Positions 50,566 through 60,508 of a stretch of 64,000 nucleotides of DNA are shown here, piece by piece. Both the position numbers and the translations under genes were made by a program. Below the pieces are notes generated by a model that searched no databases, was not told the DNA's origin, and was given only the letters and a program-made list of their open reading frames with translations. Position 1 is the stretch's first letter. Each line of letters begins with the position of its first letter. Location of the stretch: the NCBI GenBank assembly GCA_017526585.1, contig JAFXRC010000028.1, forward strand, positions 1 through 64,000, given 5' to 3'. The DNA is from Fibrobacter sp. GTDB taxonomy: Bacteria > Fibrobacterota > Fibrobacteria > Fibrobacterales > Fibrobacteraceae.

Positions 50566-52008
50566 ATGGGTAATTTAGAGTCTGATAGTAAGTTCTTGAA
50601 AAAAGCGATGATTGTGAATGTGGTGGGCACAATCCTAAAGGTTTGTGGACCGCTTCTCACATTCGTAATGGCGCGTATATTTGGTGCTGCTGAATTTGGT
50701 ATTTTCATATCGGCACAGACGCTTCTTTTGACCATTGCGCATTCGGCGACTCTTGGCCTGGATAAAGGTCTCTATTGGTACCTCCCGCAAAACAAGCTTC
50801 AAGCTCGAAAAGACTATGACGGCATTATGGAATCGTTCTGGATTTCTGCCGCCATCGCTTTGTTCTGCACGGCGGTCATTTTTGTGGGCTCCTTTACGCC
50901 GTATATTTCAAAGGAACTCCCCTGGTACGCACTGTCGTTACTATTCTATGTCGGTTCCTATGTTTTTAGTACGGCTTCCGAAGGAAATCGCCGTCCCCAG
51001 AATGCTGTTTTTGTGAATTCTTTTTTGACGGTGTCCATCGCTCCGGCGGTATCCATCGCGCTCCATTTCTTGGATATTCCTCATGCGCTTCCGTTGGGTC
51101 TTTTAGTGGGTCAAGCCGTGGGATTCTTCGTCCATTTTGTCTTGGTCCGTAGGCAGTTTCCTGAAATGCCGTTCCGCCCTGGAAAGACGGTGCCTGGTGC
51201 GCTTTTGAAGTATTCATTGCCTCTTGGTTTTGGGGAGTTCGTGTCTGCATTCCTGACGCGTTCCAGCCTTTGGATGGTGATGCTTTTCTTGGGTCCCGAA
51301 AAGGCAGGTGCCTATGGTATCATGGTAACGATTTCGAACGCACTTCAGACCATTCGCGTAGGCTTTACGCCAATCCTTACGCCTGTGGTTGCAGGGATGG
51401 ACAAGGGGCGTCTTCATACGGACTTGAAACCGGTGTATAGCTACTGCGTTTTCATGGTTACTTTTATTCAGCTGCTCATTGGTTTTTTCATTGTTCTGTT
51501 CCCAGACTTGATTTTGGGCATTGCTGGTAAGGACTTTATCGTTCAACCGGAAACTTTGGGATTTCTCTTGCTGGTCCATTTAGTGGCTGGTTTTGGTGGC
51601 ATGTCTATCGTTGTGTTGAACGGTATGGGTAAAAGCCTTTATTCGCTTATCATTGATATCGTCTCGCTGGCGGTAGCGCTGGTTTCTGGATATTTCCTGA
51701 TTCCTGCATTCGGACTTGTTGGAGCAGCGCTTTCGATGCTGACATACAACATTGTTGCCATTGTCTGTAACAACATTTATCTTTTCAAGTTGGATCTTCA
51801 GCCCTATTCACTGCGCCTTTTGCCTCAAGCGCTTTGGATTGTGGGTTTAATCGCGTTTTATATCGTTCTCAATATGGGTATTTTTACTTTGGTGTTTTGG
51901 CAGAAAGCGGTTGTATACGTGATCGTTTTAGGACTGCTTGGGCTCTATTGGAAAATTGCGAAGAAAAAGCTGGATGATGACCGCAAGCAGGCAGGAGGTG
52001 CAAAATGA
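50566..52008 (+). CDS. Polysaccharide flippase, Wzx/MATE-like family
   Basis: The 480-residue protein has about 12-14 predicted transmembrane helices and no soluble domain. The N-terminal pattern (KKAMIVNVVGTILKVCGPLL, then FGAAEFGIFISAQTLL) is typical of Wzx-type O-antigen or polysaccharide flippases, which move lipid-linked glycans across the inner membrane. It overlaps LicD by four bases and is first in a plus-strand run with LicD, a GT8-like enzyme and an LtaS-like enzyme. The lipid-linked substrate is unknown. Confidence 0.9.
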   Translation: MGNLESDSKFLKKAMIVNVVGTILKVCGPLLTFVMARIFGAAEFGIFISAQTLLLTIAHSATLGLDKGLYWYLPQNKLQARKDYDGIMESFWISAAIALFCTAVIFVGSFTPYISKELPWYALSLLFYVGSYVFSTASEGNRRPQNAVFVNSFLTVSIAPAVSIALHFLDIPHALPLGLLVGQAVGFFVHFVLVRRQFPEMPFRPGKTVPGALLKYSLPLGFGEFVSAFLTRSSLWMVMLFLGPEKAGAYGIMVTISNALQTIRVGFTPILTPVVAGMDKGRLHTDLKPVYSYCVFMVTFIQLLIGFFIVLFPDLILGIAGKDFIVQPETLGFLLLVHLVAGFGGMSIVVLNGMGKSLYSLIIDIVSLAVALVSGYFLIPAFGLVGAALSMLTYNIVAIVCNNIYLFKLDLQPYSLRLLPQALWIVGLIAFYIVLNMGIFTLVFWQKAVVYVIVLGLLGLYWKIAKKKLDDDRKQAGGAK

Positions 52009-52814
52009 AAAAGATTGAACGTGAAGAATGCCGTGAAATCCAGATGTGCATTCTAGATGAAATCGCCCGAATCTGTAACGAAAACGGACTCCACTATTAC
52101 ATTGCCTGCGGAACGCTTTTAGGCGCTGTGCGCCACAAGGGTTACATTCCTTGGGACGACGATGTTGACATTATAGTCATGCGCGATGATTACGATAAAC
52201 TCATCGCCCTATTGAAAGATGAACGCGTCAAGAAGCCTGAGTGGCTAGAAGTGATTGACGATACCCGCGATGATTATTATTACCCATTTGCCAAGGTGAC
52301 TGACAATAGGACTCTGGTTAAGATGGATAGGCACAAAGGCGATAGCGGCCTTTGGGTGGATGTGTTCCCTTATGATGGATTGCCGTCTTCGATTCCGCTT
52401 GCCAAAATCTATACCCAGATAGCCGCTTTTATCCGAGTGATTTGCCTTGCGATGGATACCGATTTTTCGTCGAAAACATTGAATGCTTGGAACCTTTTTT
52501 ACAAGTGTGTCTTGAATGCGATGACTTATGTGGTGGGACGCAAGCGCTTTTGCCGATTTGTGGAATGGTTCCACCATCGTTATGACATCAAGACTTCTAA
52601 GTATGTGACGAGTCTTTTCTTTGACAATCGTGTCGATTCGATTCTTGATAAAGAAAAATTGCTCCCGCAGACGGTTTTTAAGTTCGAAAACCGCGAGTAT
52701 ACGGGGTTTGCCAATTACGATTTTTTGCTCAAGCGAATGTATGGCGACTATATGACGCTTCCTCCCGAAGAAAAGCGTATTACTCACGATTTCTATGCTT
52801 GGTGGAAAGATTAG
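52005..52814 (+). CDS. LicD-family phosphotransferase
   Basis: The 269-residue protein has the LicD signature: YIACGTLLGAVRHKGYIPWD followed by DDVDIIVMRDDYDKL, with the acidic metal-binding cluster. LicD proteins transfer phosphocholine, phosphoethanolamine or related groups from CDP-activated donors to glycans. ATG 52005 overlaps the flippase stop. The adjacent minus-strand cytidylyltransferase could supply the CDP donor. No choline-uptake gene is visible, so phosphocholine is not assumed. Confidence 0.9.
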   Translation: MKKIEREECREIQMCILDEIARICNENGLHYYIACGTLLGAVRHKGYIPWDDDVDIIVMRDDYDKLIALLKDERVKKPEWLEVIDDTRDDYYYPFAKVTDNRTLVKMDRHKGDSGLWVDVFPYDGLPSSIPLAKIYTQIAAFIRVICLAMDTDFSSKTLNAWNLFYKCVLNAMTYVVGRKRFCRFVEWFHHRYDIKTSKYVTSLFFDNRVDSILDKEKLLPQTVFKFENREYTGFANYDFLLKRMYGDYMTLPPEEKRITHDFYAWWKD

Positions 52815-52823
52815 GAGTTCTTT

Positions 52824-53858
52824 ATGGTTAAGTACCTTTTTGTTCTGACGAGTTCCCCGAAAGATTTTTTCTGCGAACAGACACTGGTGGCGATTGCATC
52901 GCTGCGCGTGCATAACCCAGGCGCATTCGTGACGCTCTTGACCGACGACAAGACGGCGGAAACATTGACTGGTCCGCGTGCGGCCCTTAAGGATGCTGTC
53001 GATGAACTCAAGGTGCTGACGCTCGACGAAAAGTTTACGCCCATGCTGCGTTCCCGCTACCTGAAGACGGTGATGCGCAACGTGATTGACGGTGACTTCC
53101 TCTACATGGATTCCGACATCGCCATTGTGGGCGACCTCTCGATTCCTGAAGAATGGAAGGGCGGCATTTACGCGGTGCTGGACTTCCACACTAATCTTTC
53201 TAAGGCGATTAACCGCAAGAAGGTGCTGAACAACGCGAAGATGATGGGCTTCTCGCCGATTCTGAACGACGAAATTTTCAATGGGGGTGTGATGTTTGCC
53301 GCTGACACTCCCGAAGCCCGCAAGTTCTTCGAAACCTGGCACGAACTGTGGCTCTATTGCGTGTCCAAGAACTTCCCGTACGACATGGCAAGCCTCGCCG
53401 AGACGAACTTCAAGTTCGGCTACATTACCAAGAAGATGCCGGGTGGTTGGAACTGCCAGCTAGCATACGGTAACCGCTTTCTCCCGACGGCGAAGGTGCT
53501 GCACTTCTTCGGCTCGCGCATCATCGATACCCGTGGACACAAGGTGCCCGCAAGTATGGACTTGTTCTTGCCGAAAATTTTGCGCAAGGACTTCTACACC
53601 AACCTAAAGAATATTCCGGTGAAGGTCAATGCCGACAAGAGCATTACTATCAATGAATATTACGACGACGTGATTGCACATGCCAAGGAAGAATTTGAAT
53701 TCCAGACCCGCAAGGTCGGAGCCGGTGGTGCCTACATTATCCGCAGCTATGCCTTCGCGAAGTCGCTTGCTTGGATTTACAAGAAGATGCCTTTCCTCGT
53801 GTTCCCCCTGAGAGTGTTGGGGACACTTATTGGAAAGGACGATCGCGCTGTCCGTTAG
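52824..53858 (+). CDS. Glycosyltransferase, GT8-like
   Basis: The 344-residue protein has a GT-A-like nucleotide-sugar domain (about 1-250) with the YMDSDIAI motif (DxD), NGGVMF, and a HFFGSR segment near 225, features of GT8 and related glucosyl/galactosyltransferases. The C-terminus contains a hydrophobic stretch (FLVFPLRVLG). It has AGGAG at the start and lies directly before the LtaS-like gene, whose frame opens within its end. Donor and acceptor are unknown. Confidence 0.82.
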   Translation: MVKYLFVLTSSPKDFFCEQTLVAIASLRVHNPGAFVTLLTDDKTAETLTGPRAALKDAVDELKVLTLDEKFTPMLRSRYLKTVMRNVIDGDFLYMDSDIAIVGDLSIPEEWKGGIYAVLDFHTNLSKAINRKKVLNNAKMMGFSPILNDEIFNGGVMFAADTPEARKFFETWHELWLYCVSKNFPYDMASLAETNFKFGYITKKMPGGWNCQLAYGNRFLPTAKVLHFFGSRIIDTRGHKVPASMDLFLPKILRKDFYTNLKNIPVKVNADKSITINEYYDDVIAHAKEEFEFQTRKVGAGGAYIIRSYAFAKSLAWIYKKMPFLVFPLRVLGTLIGKDDRAVR

Positions 53859-53880
53859 TTTTTGTATTGAAGGAGTAGTT

Positions 53881-55878
53881 GTGCGTTTTTTGAAGAATCC
53901 CTATCTTGCGCTGGCGCTTGTCGCTCTGCTTGTGCAGACCATCCTGTTGGTGTTTTTCTACAGCCTGCCCGATCCGCTTGGACTTTCGATGTCCGAGATG
54001 TTCGAGGGCAAGACGATTTGGCAGATTTTTATGGCGTTCGGTGGCATTTTGGCCATGGCGGGGCTTTTCGGCTTTGCGCGTGCGCCTCGCGCGCTTGCCA
54101 TTTATTATGGGCTTTATTTCTTTGTGGCGATTGTGGACTATGACGTGTTCCGCTTTTCGCACCAGCGACTTTCCTATTCTTTTTTACGTACGTACTTCCA
54201 CATTTCGAACATAACCGATGCCACCACCGTTTCGACGTTGGGGGGCGACTTGCTCGGAACAGTTCTTTGGATCTCGATGGTTGTGCTCTGCTTTGTGGGG
54301 GCGATTGCCTTTGTGGTTGCCTATACGCTCCGTTTGCGCGCACACCGTCGTTCGAAAGTCCTCGATAACAGCAAAGGAGCCTGGAAGCCGGTCTCTAGAA
54401 AAGCGCCTTGGATTATGTTCGCTGTCGGTATGGCGTTGTCGCTGACTCCTCTGATGCTGTTCCTTACGGGTGCTCGCGGCTGGGGAGAAATCCCGCTTAT
54501 CCATACAAAGATTGAGTGGCGCTTTACGCTCGGTAAGCATACGCTTACGGCTCCGATTCTCCACATCGCAGCGGAGGAGACCTTTGAATTCTTCCACGAT
54601 AATACTAAAATCACCGATGAGCTGGTTGGCGATTTAGATGCTTTCTTGTCGAAGGATTTTGTGGCGGGTCGCAGTAACGCTTTGGATTTTCCCATGTACC
54701 GTAGTGCCCCGACACATGAATACAAAGCAAAAAAGCCCTACAATATCGTGTTTATTATGGGCGAATCTTTTAAAGGGCGCGTCTTCAACAAGATGCTTGA
54801 GGGCGATACTGCCGTTGCTCCAAGTGTGTTTAAGCTGGCAAGTGGCGGTTACTACGCCAAGGATTCTACGGGGAAAAGTCTAGGTGGCGGACTCTGGTTC
54901 AAGAACGCTTTTAGCGGCGGATACCCCACAGTGCGCGGCACGATGGCTACCTACATGGGCTTCCCCTCGCATCCGAACCGTGACGTTCCCAGTTTTTATG
55001 CGGCGAACAAGTTCAAGGGTTGGCCTGAATACCTGACGAATTATCAAAGAAAGTACATGACGGTATCGAACCCGATTTTCGACCACACGTTACCCTTTAT
55101 CGAAAGGTTCTTTGGCAAGAACTGGTTCATGCCTCAAGAAGAGACTGTAGAGGGCGCTAGTGACAGCATGGGCGTGGATAGGGCGCTGGAATTGCTGAAC
55201 ACTCAACCGACGGATAGTCCGTGGCTGCTTGTTTTCAATACAATCGCTTCTCATATTCCTTTCTACAACTATCCAGATGCCTTTGCGGACAAGCCCGACG
55301 ACGCCATGGTGCGTTACCGTAATGCGATTCGCTATACCGACAAGCAGCTGGGGCGTTTCTTTGACGTGCTTTCGGCCCGTCCCGATTTTGAAAATACGGT
55401 GGTATTTGTCCTGGGCGACCATGATACCCCTGTAGATTCTGTAGACTATCTGGTCCCGCAGCCGCTTGGACTTTCGGCTTCGCAAATCTTTCTTGGAATT
55501 TTCTCGGCGGATACGGCTCTCTTTAACGGGCTTACCGTTCGCGAAGATGTGGCTTCGCAGCTGGACCTGGGGCCCACGGTTTTTGACCTCTCGCAGGTGC
55601 GTGAACCGAACCATTTCTGGGGTTACGACTTGTTGACTCAGGAGCGTCCCGCAGAACAGCCCTCGGTGTTCTTCTCGCAGAATTCCTACTACTTGGGCTT
55701 CCGCGACCATGTGCTTGCTGGCGGCCTAGAAAACGAAGACGTTTACCGTGCCGTGTCCGGTGGAGAAAGCCCCTATGCACTCACGACCGATGCTACCGAC
55801 CTAGATTGGAAGAAGAAGGCTGTAGGGGCGGCGAAGGCCGTGCGCTCCGTACTCCGCAACGATATCATGATGCCGTAA
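53881..55878 (+). CDS. LtaS/sulfatase-fold phosphoglycerol transferase-like protein
   Basis: About 665 residues from GTG 53881, preceded by GAAGGAGTAGTT. Four or five N-terminal helices (to about 200) lead to an extracytoplasmic alkaline-phosphatase-fold domain: IVFIMGESFKGRVF (metal-binding Glu), SGGYPTVRG with the likely nucleophile Thr, and VFVLGDHDTP (Asp-His). These match LTA synthase/MdoB-like phosphoglycerol and phosphoethanolamine transferases. In a Gram-negative with a flippase and LicD next door, it probably adds phospho-alcohol groups to a surface glycan or glycolipid. The donor is unknown. Confidence 0.88.
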   Translation: MRFLKNPYLALALVALLVQTILLVFFYSLPDPLGLSMSEMFEGKTIWQIFMAFGGILAMAGLFGFARAPRALAIYYGLYFFVAIVDYDVFRFSHQRLSYSFLRTYFHISNITDATTVSTLGGDLLGTVLWISMVVLCFVGAIAFVVAYTLRLRAHRRSKVLDNSKGAWKPVSRKAPWIMFAVGMALSLTPLMLFLTGARGWGEIPLIHTKIEWRFTLGKHTLTAPILHIAAEETFEFFHDNTKITDELVGDLDAFLSKDFVAGRSNALDFPMYRSAPTHEYKAKKPYNIVFIMGESFKGRVFNKMLEGDTAVAPSVFKLASGGYYAKDSTGKSLGGGLWFKNAFSGGYPTVRGTMATYMGFPSHPNRDVPSFYAANKFKGWPEYLTNYQRKYMTVSNPIFDHTLPFIERFFGKNWFMPQEETVEGASDSMGVDRALELLNTQPTDSPWLLVFNTIASHIPFYNYPDAFADKPDDAMVRYRNAIRYTDKQLGRFFDVLSARPDFENTVVFVLGDHDTPVDSVDYLVPQPLGLSASQIFLGIFSADTALFNGLTVREDVASQLDLGPTVFDLSQVREPNHFWGYDLLTQERPAEQPSVFFSQNSYYLGFRDHVLAGGLENEDVYRAVSGGESPYALTTDATDLDWKKKAVGAAKAVRSVLRNDIMMP

Positions 55879-55886
55879 AAGAGGGG

Positions 55887-56771
55887 TTACCCCTTTACGA
55901 ACGGACGTCTAAAGAAATTGATGATGCCGGCGGCTACCCTGTAACGGTAGCCACGGCAGTCTACGACCATGACGCCTTTATACATGTTGAATGTATGGAA
56001 AGCGACCTTCATCGTCGGGTGAGGGGAGGTCTTTCTCCACAATTCCTTGAACACGAGGCCGTCTGGGGATTTTTCGATTTGCTGGAAGGAAATGCCGTGA
56101 CCGTATTCCACGTTGCATTCCTGGGCGGGACGATATAGCATTCCCTTGTGTTCGAACCAGTCGCCTGCGTTTCTGGCGATGTTTTCGGGGAAACGGTATT
56201 CCTTCACCTTGACATACTTTCCAGTTTCGTTCAATTCGTATACGCCCAATGTGGCACCATTCGGATCGGGAAATTCCGTAGAATAAATCTGCTTTTTGCC
56301 GAATAATTCCGTATAGATGGCGTCTGTCAGAAGGGCGTCGCTCACCTGTCGCCCGTTCACCAAGGCGGGTTTTCCTAGATCCAGCTCGTACAGTTTCAGG
56401 CCACCACCCTTGAAATTTTCAGGGTAGACGAGAATCTTGCCGTCCCTACGGATAATTGCCGGAAAGCTGAGGTGCGAATCCAGTTCCAGGATTGTATCCA
56501 CTTTAAGGAGCTTGTTGCTTGCCTTGTCCACCGTGAGCATCGCGAGTCGCCCTCGCTTATGGGGGTAATAGTATTCTTCCACTAAGACATATATCTTGTC
56601 ATCGGTGACATCGAGAATGAAAGGGTCTGCAAACCAGCGGTCCTTGCAATCATGTTTCAGCCAGTTGATTTTCAGTGGCTTGCCGTCGATGACTTCATCC
56701 AAGGTGTTCTCAACAAAGCCGATGTTCCAGACACCTTGCATAATGCTACGATATAGCTCAATGAATCTCAC
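55887..56771 (-). CDS. Beta-propeller protein (GINT1-N/GH43-like)
   Basis: The 294-residue protein has a five-bladed propeller pattern: DRWFADPFILDV, YVLVEEYYYPHKRGRLAML, HLSFPAIIRRDGKILVYPE and later YRPAQECNVEYGHGISFQ. This matches the N-terminal domain of glucosamine inositolphosphorylceramide transferase-like and GH43/62-related proteins found in bacterial polysaccharide clusters. No clear signal peptide. It may bind or modify a glycan; activity is unknown. It ends nine bases past the LtaS-like gene, converging, and lies just after the RND exporter gene. Confidence 0.75.
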   Translation of the reverse strand: MRFIELYRSIMQGVWNIGFVENTLDEVIDGKPLKINWLKHDCKDRWFADPFILDVTDDKIYVLVEEYYYPHKRGRLAMLTVDKASNKLLKVDTILELDSHLSFPAIIRRDGKILVYPENFKGGGLKLYELDLGKPALVNGRQVSDALLTDAIYTELFGKKQIYSTEFPDPNGATLGVYELNETGKYVKVKEYRFPENIARNAGDWFEHKGMLYRPAQECNVEYGHGISFQQIEKSPDGLVFKELWRKTSPHPTMKVAFHTFNMYKGVMVVDCRGYRYRVAAGIINFFRRPFVKG

Positions 56772-56775
56772 TCGA

Positions 56776-59361
56776 CTACTCCTTCTTTAGGATCTTGCCG
56801 CACAGGAACATCGAGAATACGACGCTTGCGATGAGGAATACGAATATGCTCATGCAGGCCAGATCACCAATTCCCTTCAGACCTTTATGGGTCGTAAAGA
56901 GGAATCCTACGAAACCTGCAATCGTTGTTAAGGAACTTGCCATCACGTTCCGAGCTGTTGTATCCATTAAACGGCGAAGTGTCATGGTCTTGTCGGAATT
57001 CCAGGCGGTCACAAGGTGGATCGTGGCGTCGATGCCGATGCCGAGTGTCATGGGGATGACGATAACGTTGTAAATGCTAATTTTGCAGTACTCGAAAGTC
57101 CCGTTGAGGAATCCGAGCAGTCCGAGCGTAAGCAGAACGCCCATGCCGAAGGGAATGCAACCCACCAGGAAAATCTTCGGCTTTCTGAACGAGATGAGGA
57201 GCGTTCCGAAAATGACGAGGATGATCACGATGGCTAGGTTGAAGCTGTCTTCCTTCACAGAAGAGATCACATCCGAAAGGATGAATTGCGAGGAGAAGGT
57301 GCGGAGGTTTTCGCCGTCAAAATTCCAGTGCCCGTAGCGGTCCTGGAAACGTTGCAGCGCCTTTGCGTCCCAGCTGGGGAAATCGCCGTAGATAAAGCCG
57401 ATCTTGCCGTAGGAACCGTCCTTTTCGCGGACGATGTCCAGAATCCAGCTAGGAATGTCTTCTGGATTAAAGGTATGTTCGACCATGGCGAGTTTACGCA
57501 GATTGGCGATATTGATGGAATCCTCTCCTTCGGCCCTGTCAAAGACACGTGCCTCCGCCAATTCACGGATTTCTTCGATGATTTCGAGGCGGGCTTCTTG
57601 GGAATCCTTTGGCGGAATGAAACTCTTGAGCGTAATGAAGCTGCCGAGCATGGAATCTTTTTCCACGTTGAGGCGATACATTAGCGTATCGTAGAGCTTG
57701 TCCAACTGCGAGGTCTTTGAACCCATGACCGCTGCCGGCGTAGAGGTCTTTGCCTTGTAGCTTGCTCGCGTCACCTTTGTAGAAATTTTGTTGTCTTCGA
57801 CCGTCTTTACCGTAGATGCTCGGCGAAGGTTCTTGAGGTTGTGTTCGAAATCTACCTGCGGAGCAAAATAGAGGGAAATCGCACCAAGGATAAAACCGAC
57901 AATTGCTGCAACTTTGAAGAAATTGAGAATTTTCGCTTCGCTCCAGGCTTTAGGGAAGAAGCTGTTGTCGGGAGCCTTGGGAATGCCGCCCATGCACTTG
58001 ATGAAGACCGGGAGCACCAGGATAGAAGTGAGCATACTGAAGAATACGCCGGCAGATGCTACGACACCGAATTCATAGAAACCCTTGAAATGCGCTGCGA
58101 GCAAAGTGAGGAAGGCGGCGATTGTGGTAAAGCTTGCCAAGACAAACGGTTTCAGCATGCGCTTTTGTGCTTCTTCAAGGACTTCTTCCAGAGTGGCTTT
58201 TTCTCGCAACAGTTTTTGGGCGGTACCCAACATGTGGATAGAATAGTCGATGCCAATTCCCAAGATGATGGAGGCCACAAAGACTGTAAACGGATTCAGT
58301 TTACCGTAGAAAAGCGCCGTAAAGGCAAAAGTCGGGATACAGGCGTAAAGCACGGTACTTGTTACAAGAACAGGTCCCTTAAATCCTCTAAAGAAATAGG
58401 AAGTAAGAAGCAGAATCAACACCAAACTGATGCCAAAGGAGAAGATGCTGTCGTTGGCGACATCGTCCACTTCCTTAAGGCCTTCGTAGGTTCCGTCCAC
58501 GGTAAAGCGGGTGGGAACGGGATAGGTCTTTCCATTGAAATGTTGAAGCAGTGTGTCTGTACGGGCGAGGATATGCGTGACAAACTCGTAATCAGTGGAG
58601 GGCTTGATGAGTTTTGCGTTCACGACACCGTTAAACAAAATCTTTCCGGTGCTATCAGGTCTTGGGCAGCCGATAAGGCGGGATTTCAGATGGGCGGGTA
58701 CGGGATCCTTGGGGTGCCATTCGTCGCTCTCCACTTGGTTGGAATCTAGCTTGGTCTTTTGAATGAATGAGGCGAAGGCTCCAACGGCTTCGTCCGGAAG
58801 ACCGAGTTCCTGTGGCAGGTTTTCGTCAAACCAAATGCGTTCCTTTTTTTCGGAAGTCTCGGCAGGAGCTTCTCCTAGCAAGTCCACGACAAGTGGCCCG
58901 TTCTTGCGACCAATTTCCAGCTGAAGTTCTTCCAGATTGTTGCGGATGCGTTCCAAATGGAATGTGGGCAGGTAAAGGAGGGCGTTGTCCTTGAAAAATT
59001 GGTTGTCTTCATCCTTTTGCGTTGAAACGAAATCGCCTTGCCAACGGCTATGAATGTAGTTTTCGATGGAATCCTGCATTGCCGCCACAATTTCGGGGTC
59101 GTCGCTCTGAATGGCGATCGTGAAGCGGTCTGTACTGCCAAAACGCTGGTACGATTCTTCTAGGGCAAGAACGCTGGGAGTTCCGTCGGGGAGCAAGTGA
59201 GAAAGGTCTGCATCCAGTCGGAGACCCGGTTTAACGAAAATGGGGAAAGCACACAGTGCTGCAAGCAGGAAGTAGAAAGCCAATGCCTTGAATTGATGCT
59301 TACAAATCAGCGGAATGTACCATGCTGAAAATTTTTCTTGCAAGGATTTCTTTGTAGTCAT
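56776..59361 (-). CDS. RND/MMPL-family transporter
   Basis: About 861 residues from ATG 59361. Two repeats each have one helix, a large extracytoplasmic loop and five clustered helices, the RND/MMPL architecture; ILGIGIDYSIHMLGTA and LGIGIDATIHLVTAWN are the equivalent TM4/TM10 motifs. MMPL and hopanoid-type RND exporters move lipids or lipid-linked products in the periplasm. It is followed by the propeller gene after four bases (one unit) and is divergent from a GT4 enzyme. A role in glycolipid export is inferred from context. Confidence 0.92.
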   Translation of the reverse strand: MTTKKSLQEKFSAWYIPLICKHQFKALAFYFLLAALCAFPIFVKPGLRLDADLSHLLPDGTPSVLALEESYQRFGSTDRFTIAIQSDDPEIVAAMQDSIENYIHSRWQGDFVSTQKDEDNQFFKDNALLYLPTFHLERIRNNLEELQLEIGRKNGPLVVDLLGEAPAETSEKKERIWFDENLPQELGLPDEAVGAFASFIQKTKLDSNQVESDEWHPKDPVPAHLKSRLIGCPRPDSTGKILFNGVVNAKLIKPSTDYEFVTHILARTDTLLQHFNGKTYPVPTRFTVDGTYEGLKEVDDVANDSIFSFGISLVLILLLTSYFFRGFKGPVLVTSTVLYACIPTFAFTALFYGKLNPFTVFVASIILGIGIDYSIHMLGTAQKLLREKATLEEVLEEAQKRMLKPFVLASFTTIAAFLTLLAAHFKGFYEFGVVASAGVFFSMLTSILVLPVFIKCMGGIPKAPDNSFFPKAWSEAKILNFFKVAAIVGFILGAISLYFAPQVDFEHNLKNLRRASTVKTVEDNKISTKVTRASYKAKTSTPAAVMGSKTSQLDKLYDTLMYRLNVEKDSMLGSFITLKSFIPPKDSQEARLEIIEEIRELAEARVFDRAEGEDSINIANLRKLAMVEHTFNPEDIPSWILDIVREKDGSYGKIGFIYGDFPSWDAKALQRFQDRYGHWNFDGENLRTFSSQFILSDVISSVKEDSFNLAIVIILVIFGTLLISFRKPKIFLVGCIPFGMGVLLTLGLLGFLNGTFEYCKISIYNVIVIPMTLGIGIDATIHLVTAWNSDKTMTLRRLMDTTARNVMASSLTTIAGFVGFLFTTHKGLKGIGDLACMSIFVFLIASVVFSMFLCGKILKKE

Positions 59362-59416
59362 AGACAAAATATATAAAATGTTGGCGCGAACACTTGTTTT
59401 TACTAGATTTACATAC

Positions 59417-60505
59417 ATGAAAATAATGATAGTTCTTAACCGAATTGCCCGTGGTGGCGGGGAAAATGTGGCGGTTCAACTGGCCAATCAATTTTCCCGA
59501 ATGGGGCACGAAATTTTTTTCGTAAGCAACAAAGAACGAAACAATATTTCTGACTTTTACCCTATCGACGAAAATGTTCAAATTCTCCCCTGTTTTAGTC
59601 ATTATTTCCCCTTTAAAATTTTCAGCCTTCGCCGCGCCATTAAAAAAGAGAATCCCGATATCATCATCGGTGTCATGCCGGATTCAACATTCTACACCTA
59701 TTTGGCCGCTTTGGGGCTCCATAAGATAATCATTTCGTCTGACCACAGTTCCTTTGAAAAGAATCCCTATTCTCAAAGGCATCTTTTTCCGTACCTTCTC
59801 AAATTTTACTTCAATGCTGTCTACGACTGCGTTACCGTTTTGACGAAAACGGACTATAATGTAGTTGCCAAGAAATTCCGGAGAACAGAGGTGATGCCGA
59901 ACCCTCTTTCGATGCAACCTGCGGAATCCCTTCGCACAAATAGGAAAAAGCGGATTCTTGCGGCTGGGCGACTGAATATCTGGCATTGCAAGGGATTTGA
60001 TATCCTTATCAAGGCTTGGGCGAAAGTTCAGGAAAAATACCCTGACTGGGTCGTGGAAATTGCAGGCGAAGGTGAAAATGGGCGCGTGTACCTAGAAAGC
60101 CTTATCGCCGAAAAACATTTGGAAAACCGTGTGATTCTTTCTGGTTTCCACTTGAATATCAAGGATTTCTTCAACGATTCCGAAATATTTGTTCTCAGTA
60201 GCCGTTACGAAGGTTTTGGAATGGTTCTCATCGAAGCGATGTCACAGGGCGCCGCTTGCATTGCCTGTGACTATAAGGGCCGTCAAAGGGAAATCATTCA
60301 AGATGACACTCAAGGCTTGTGCGTGGAATGCGAAAACGAAGATGCCTTGGCTAGTGCCCTTTCAAGAATGATCGAAGATGAAAATTACCGTAGGCAAGTC
60401 CAGGAAAATGGATGGAAACGTTCCCAGAACTTCACTCCAGATAAAATAGGAGAGAACTGGATGCGTCTCCTTAGCGATTTACTGGAACGGCAGAACCGTT
60501 CCTAG
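59417..60505 (+). CDS. Glycosyltransferase, GT4 family
   Basis: About 362 residues from ATG 59417. GT-B fold: NRIARGGGENVAVQLAN near the start, ILAAGRLNIWHCKGFDILI and EIFVLSSRYEGFGMVLIEAMSQGA (the E-x7-E nucleotide-sugar motif) in the C-terminal half. GT4 enzymes transfer sugars with retention from NDP donors; this type occurs in capsule and lipooligosaccharide synthesis. It ends four bases before the convergent second LtaS-like gene. Its upstream 55 bases are shared with the RND gene. Confidence 0.92.
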   Translation: MKIMIVLNRIARGGGENVAVQLANQFSRMGHEIFFVSNKERNNISDFYPIDENVQILPCFSHYFPFKIFSLRRAIKKENPDIIIGVMPDSTFYTYLAALGLHKIIISSDHSSFEKNPYSQRHLFPYLLKFYFNAVYDCVTVLTKTDYNVVAKKFRRTEVMPNPLSMQPAESLRTNRKKRILAAGRLNIWHCKGFDILIKAWAKVQEKYPDWVVEIAGEGENGRVYLESLIAEKHLENRVILSGFHLNIKDFFNDSEIFVLSSRYEGFGMVLIEAMSQGAACIACDYKGRQREIIQDDTQGLCVECENEDALASALSRMIEDENYRRQVQENGWKRSQNFTPDKIGENWMRLLSDLLERQNRS

Positions 60506-60508
60506 TAT

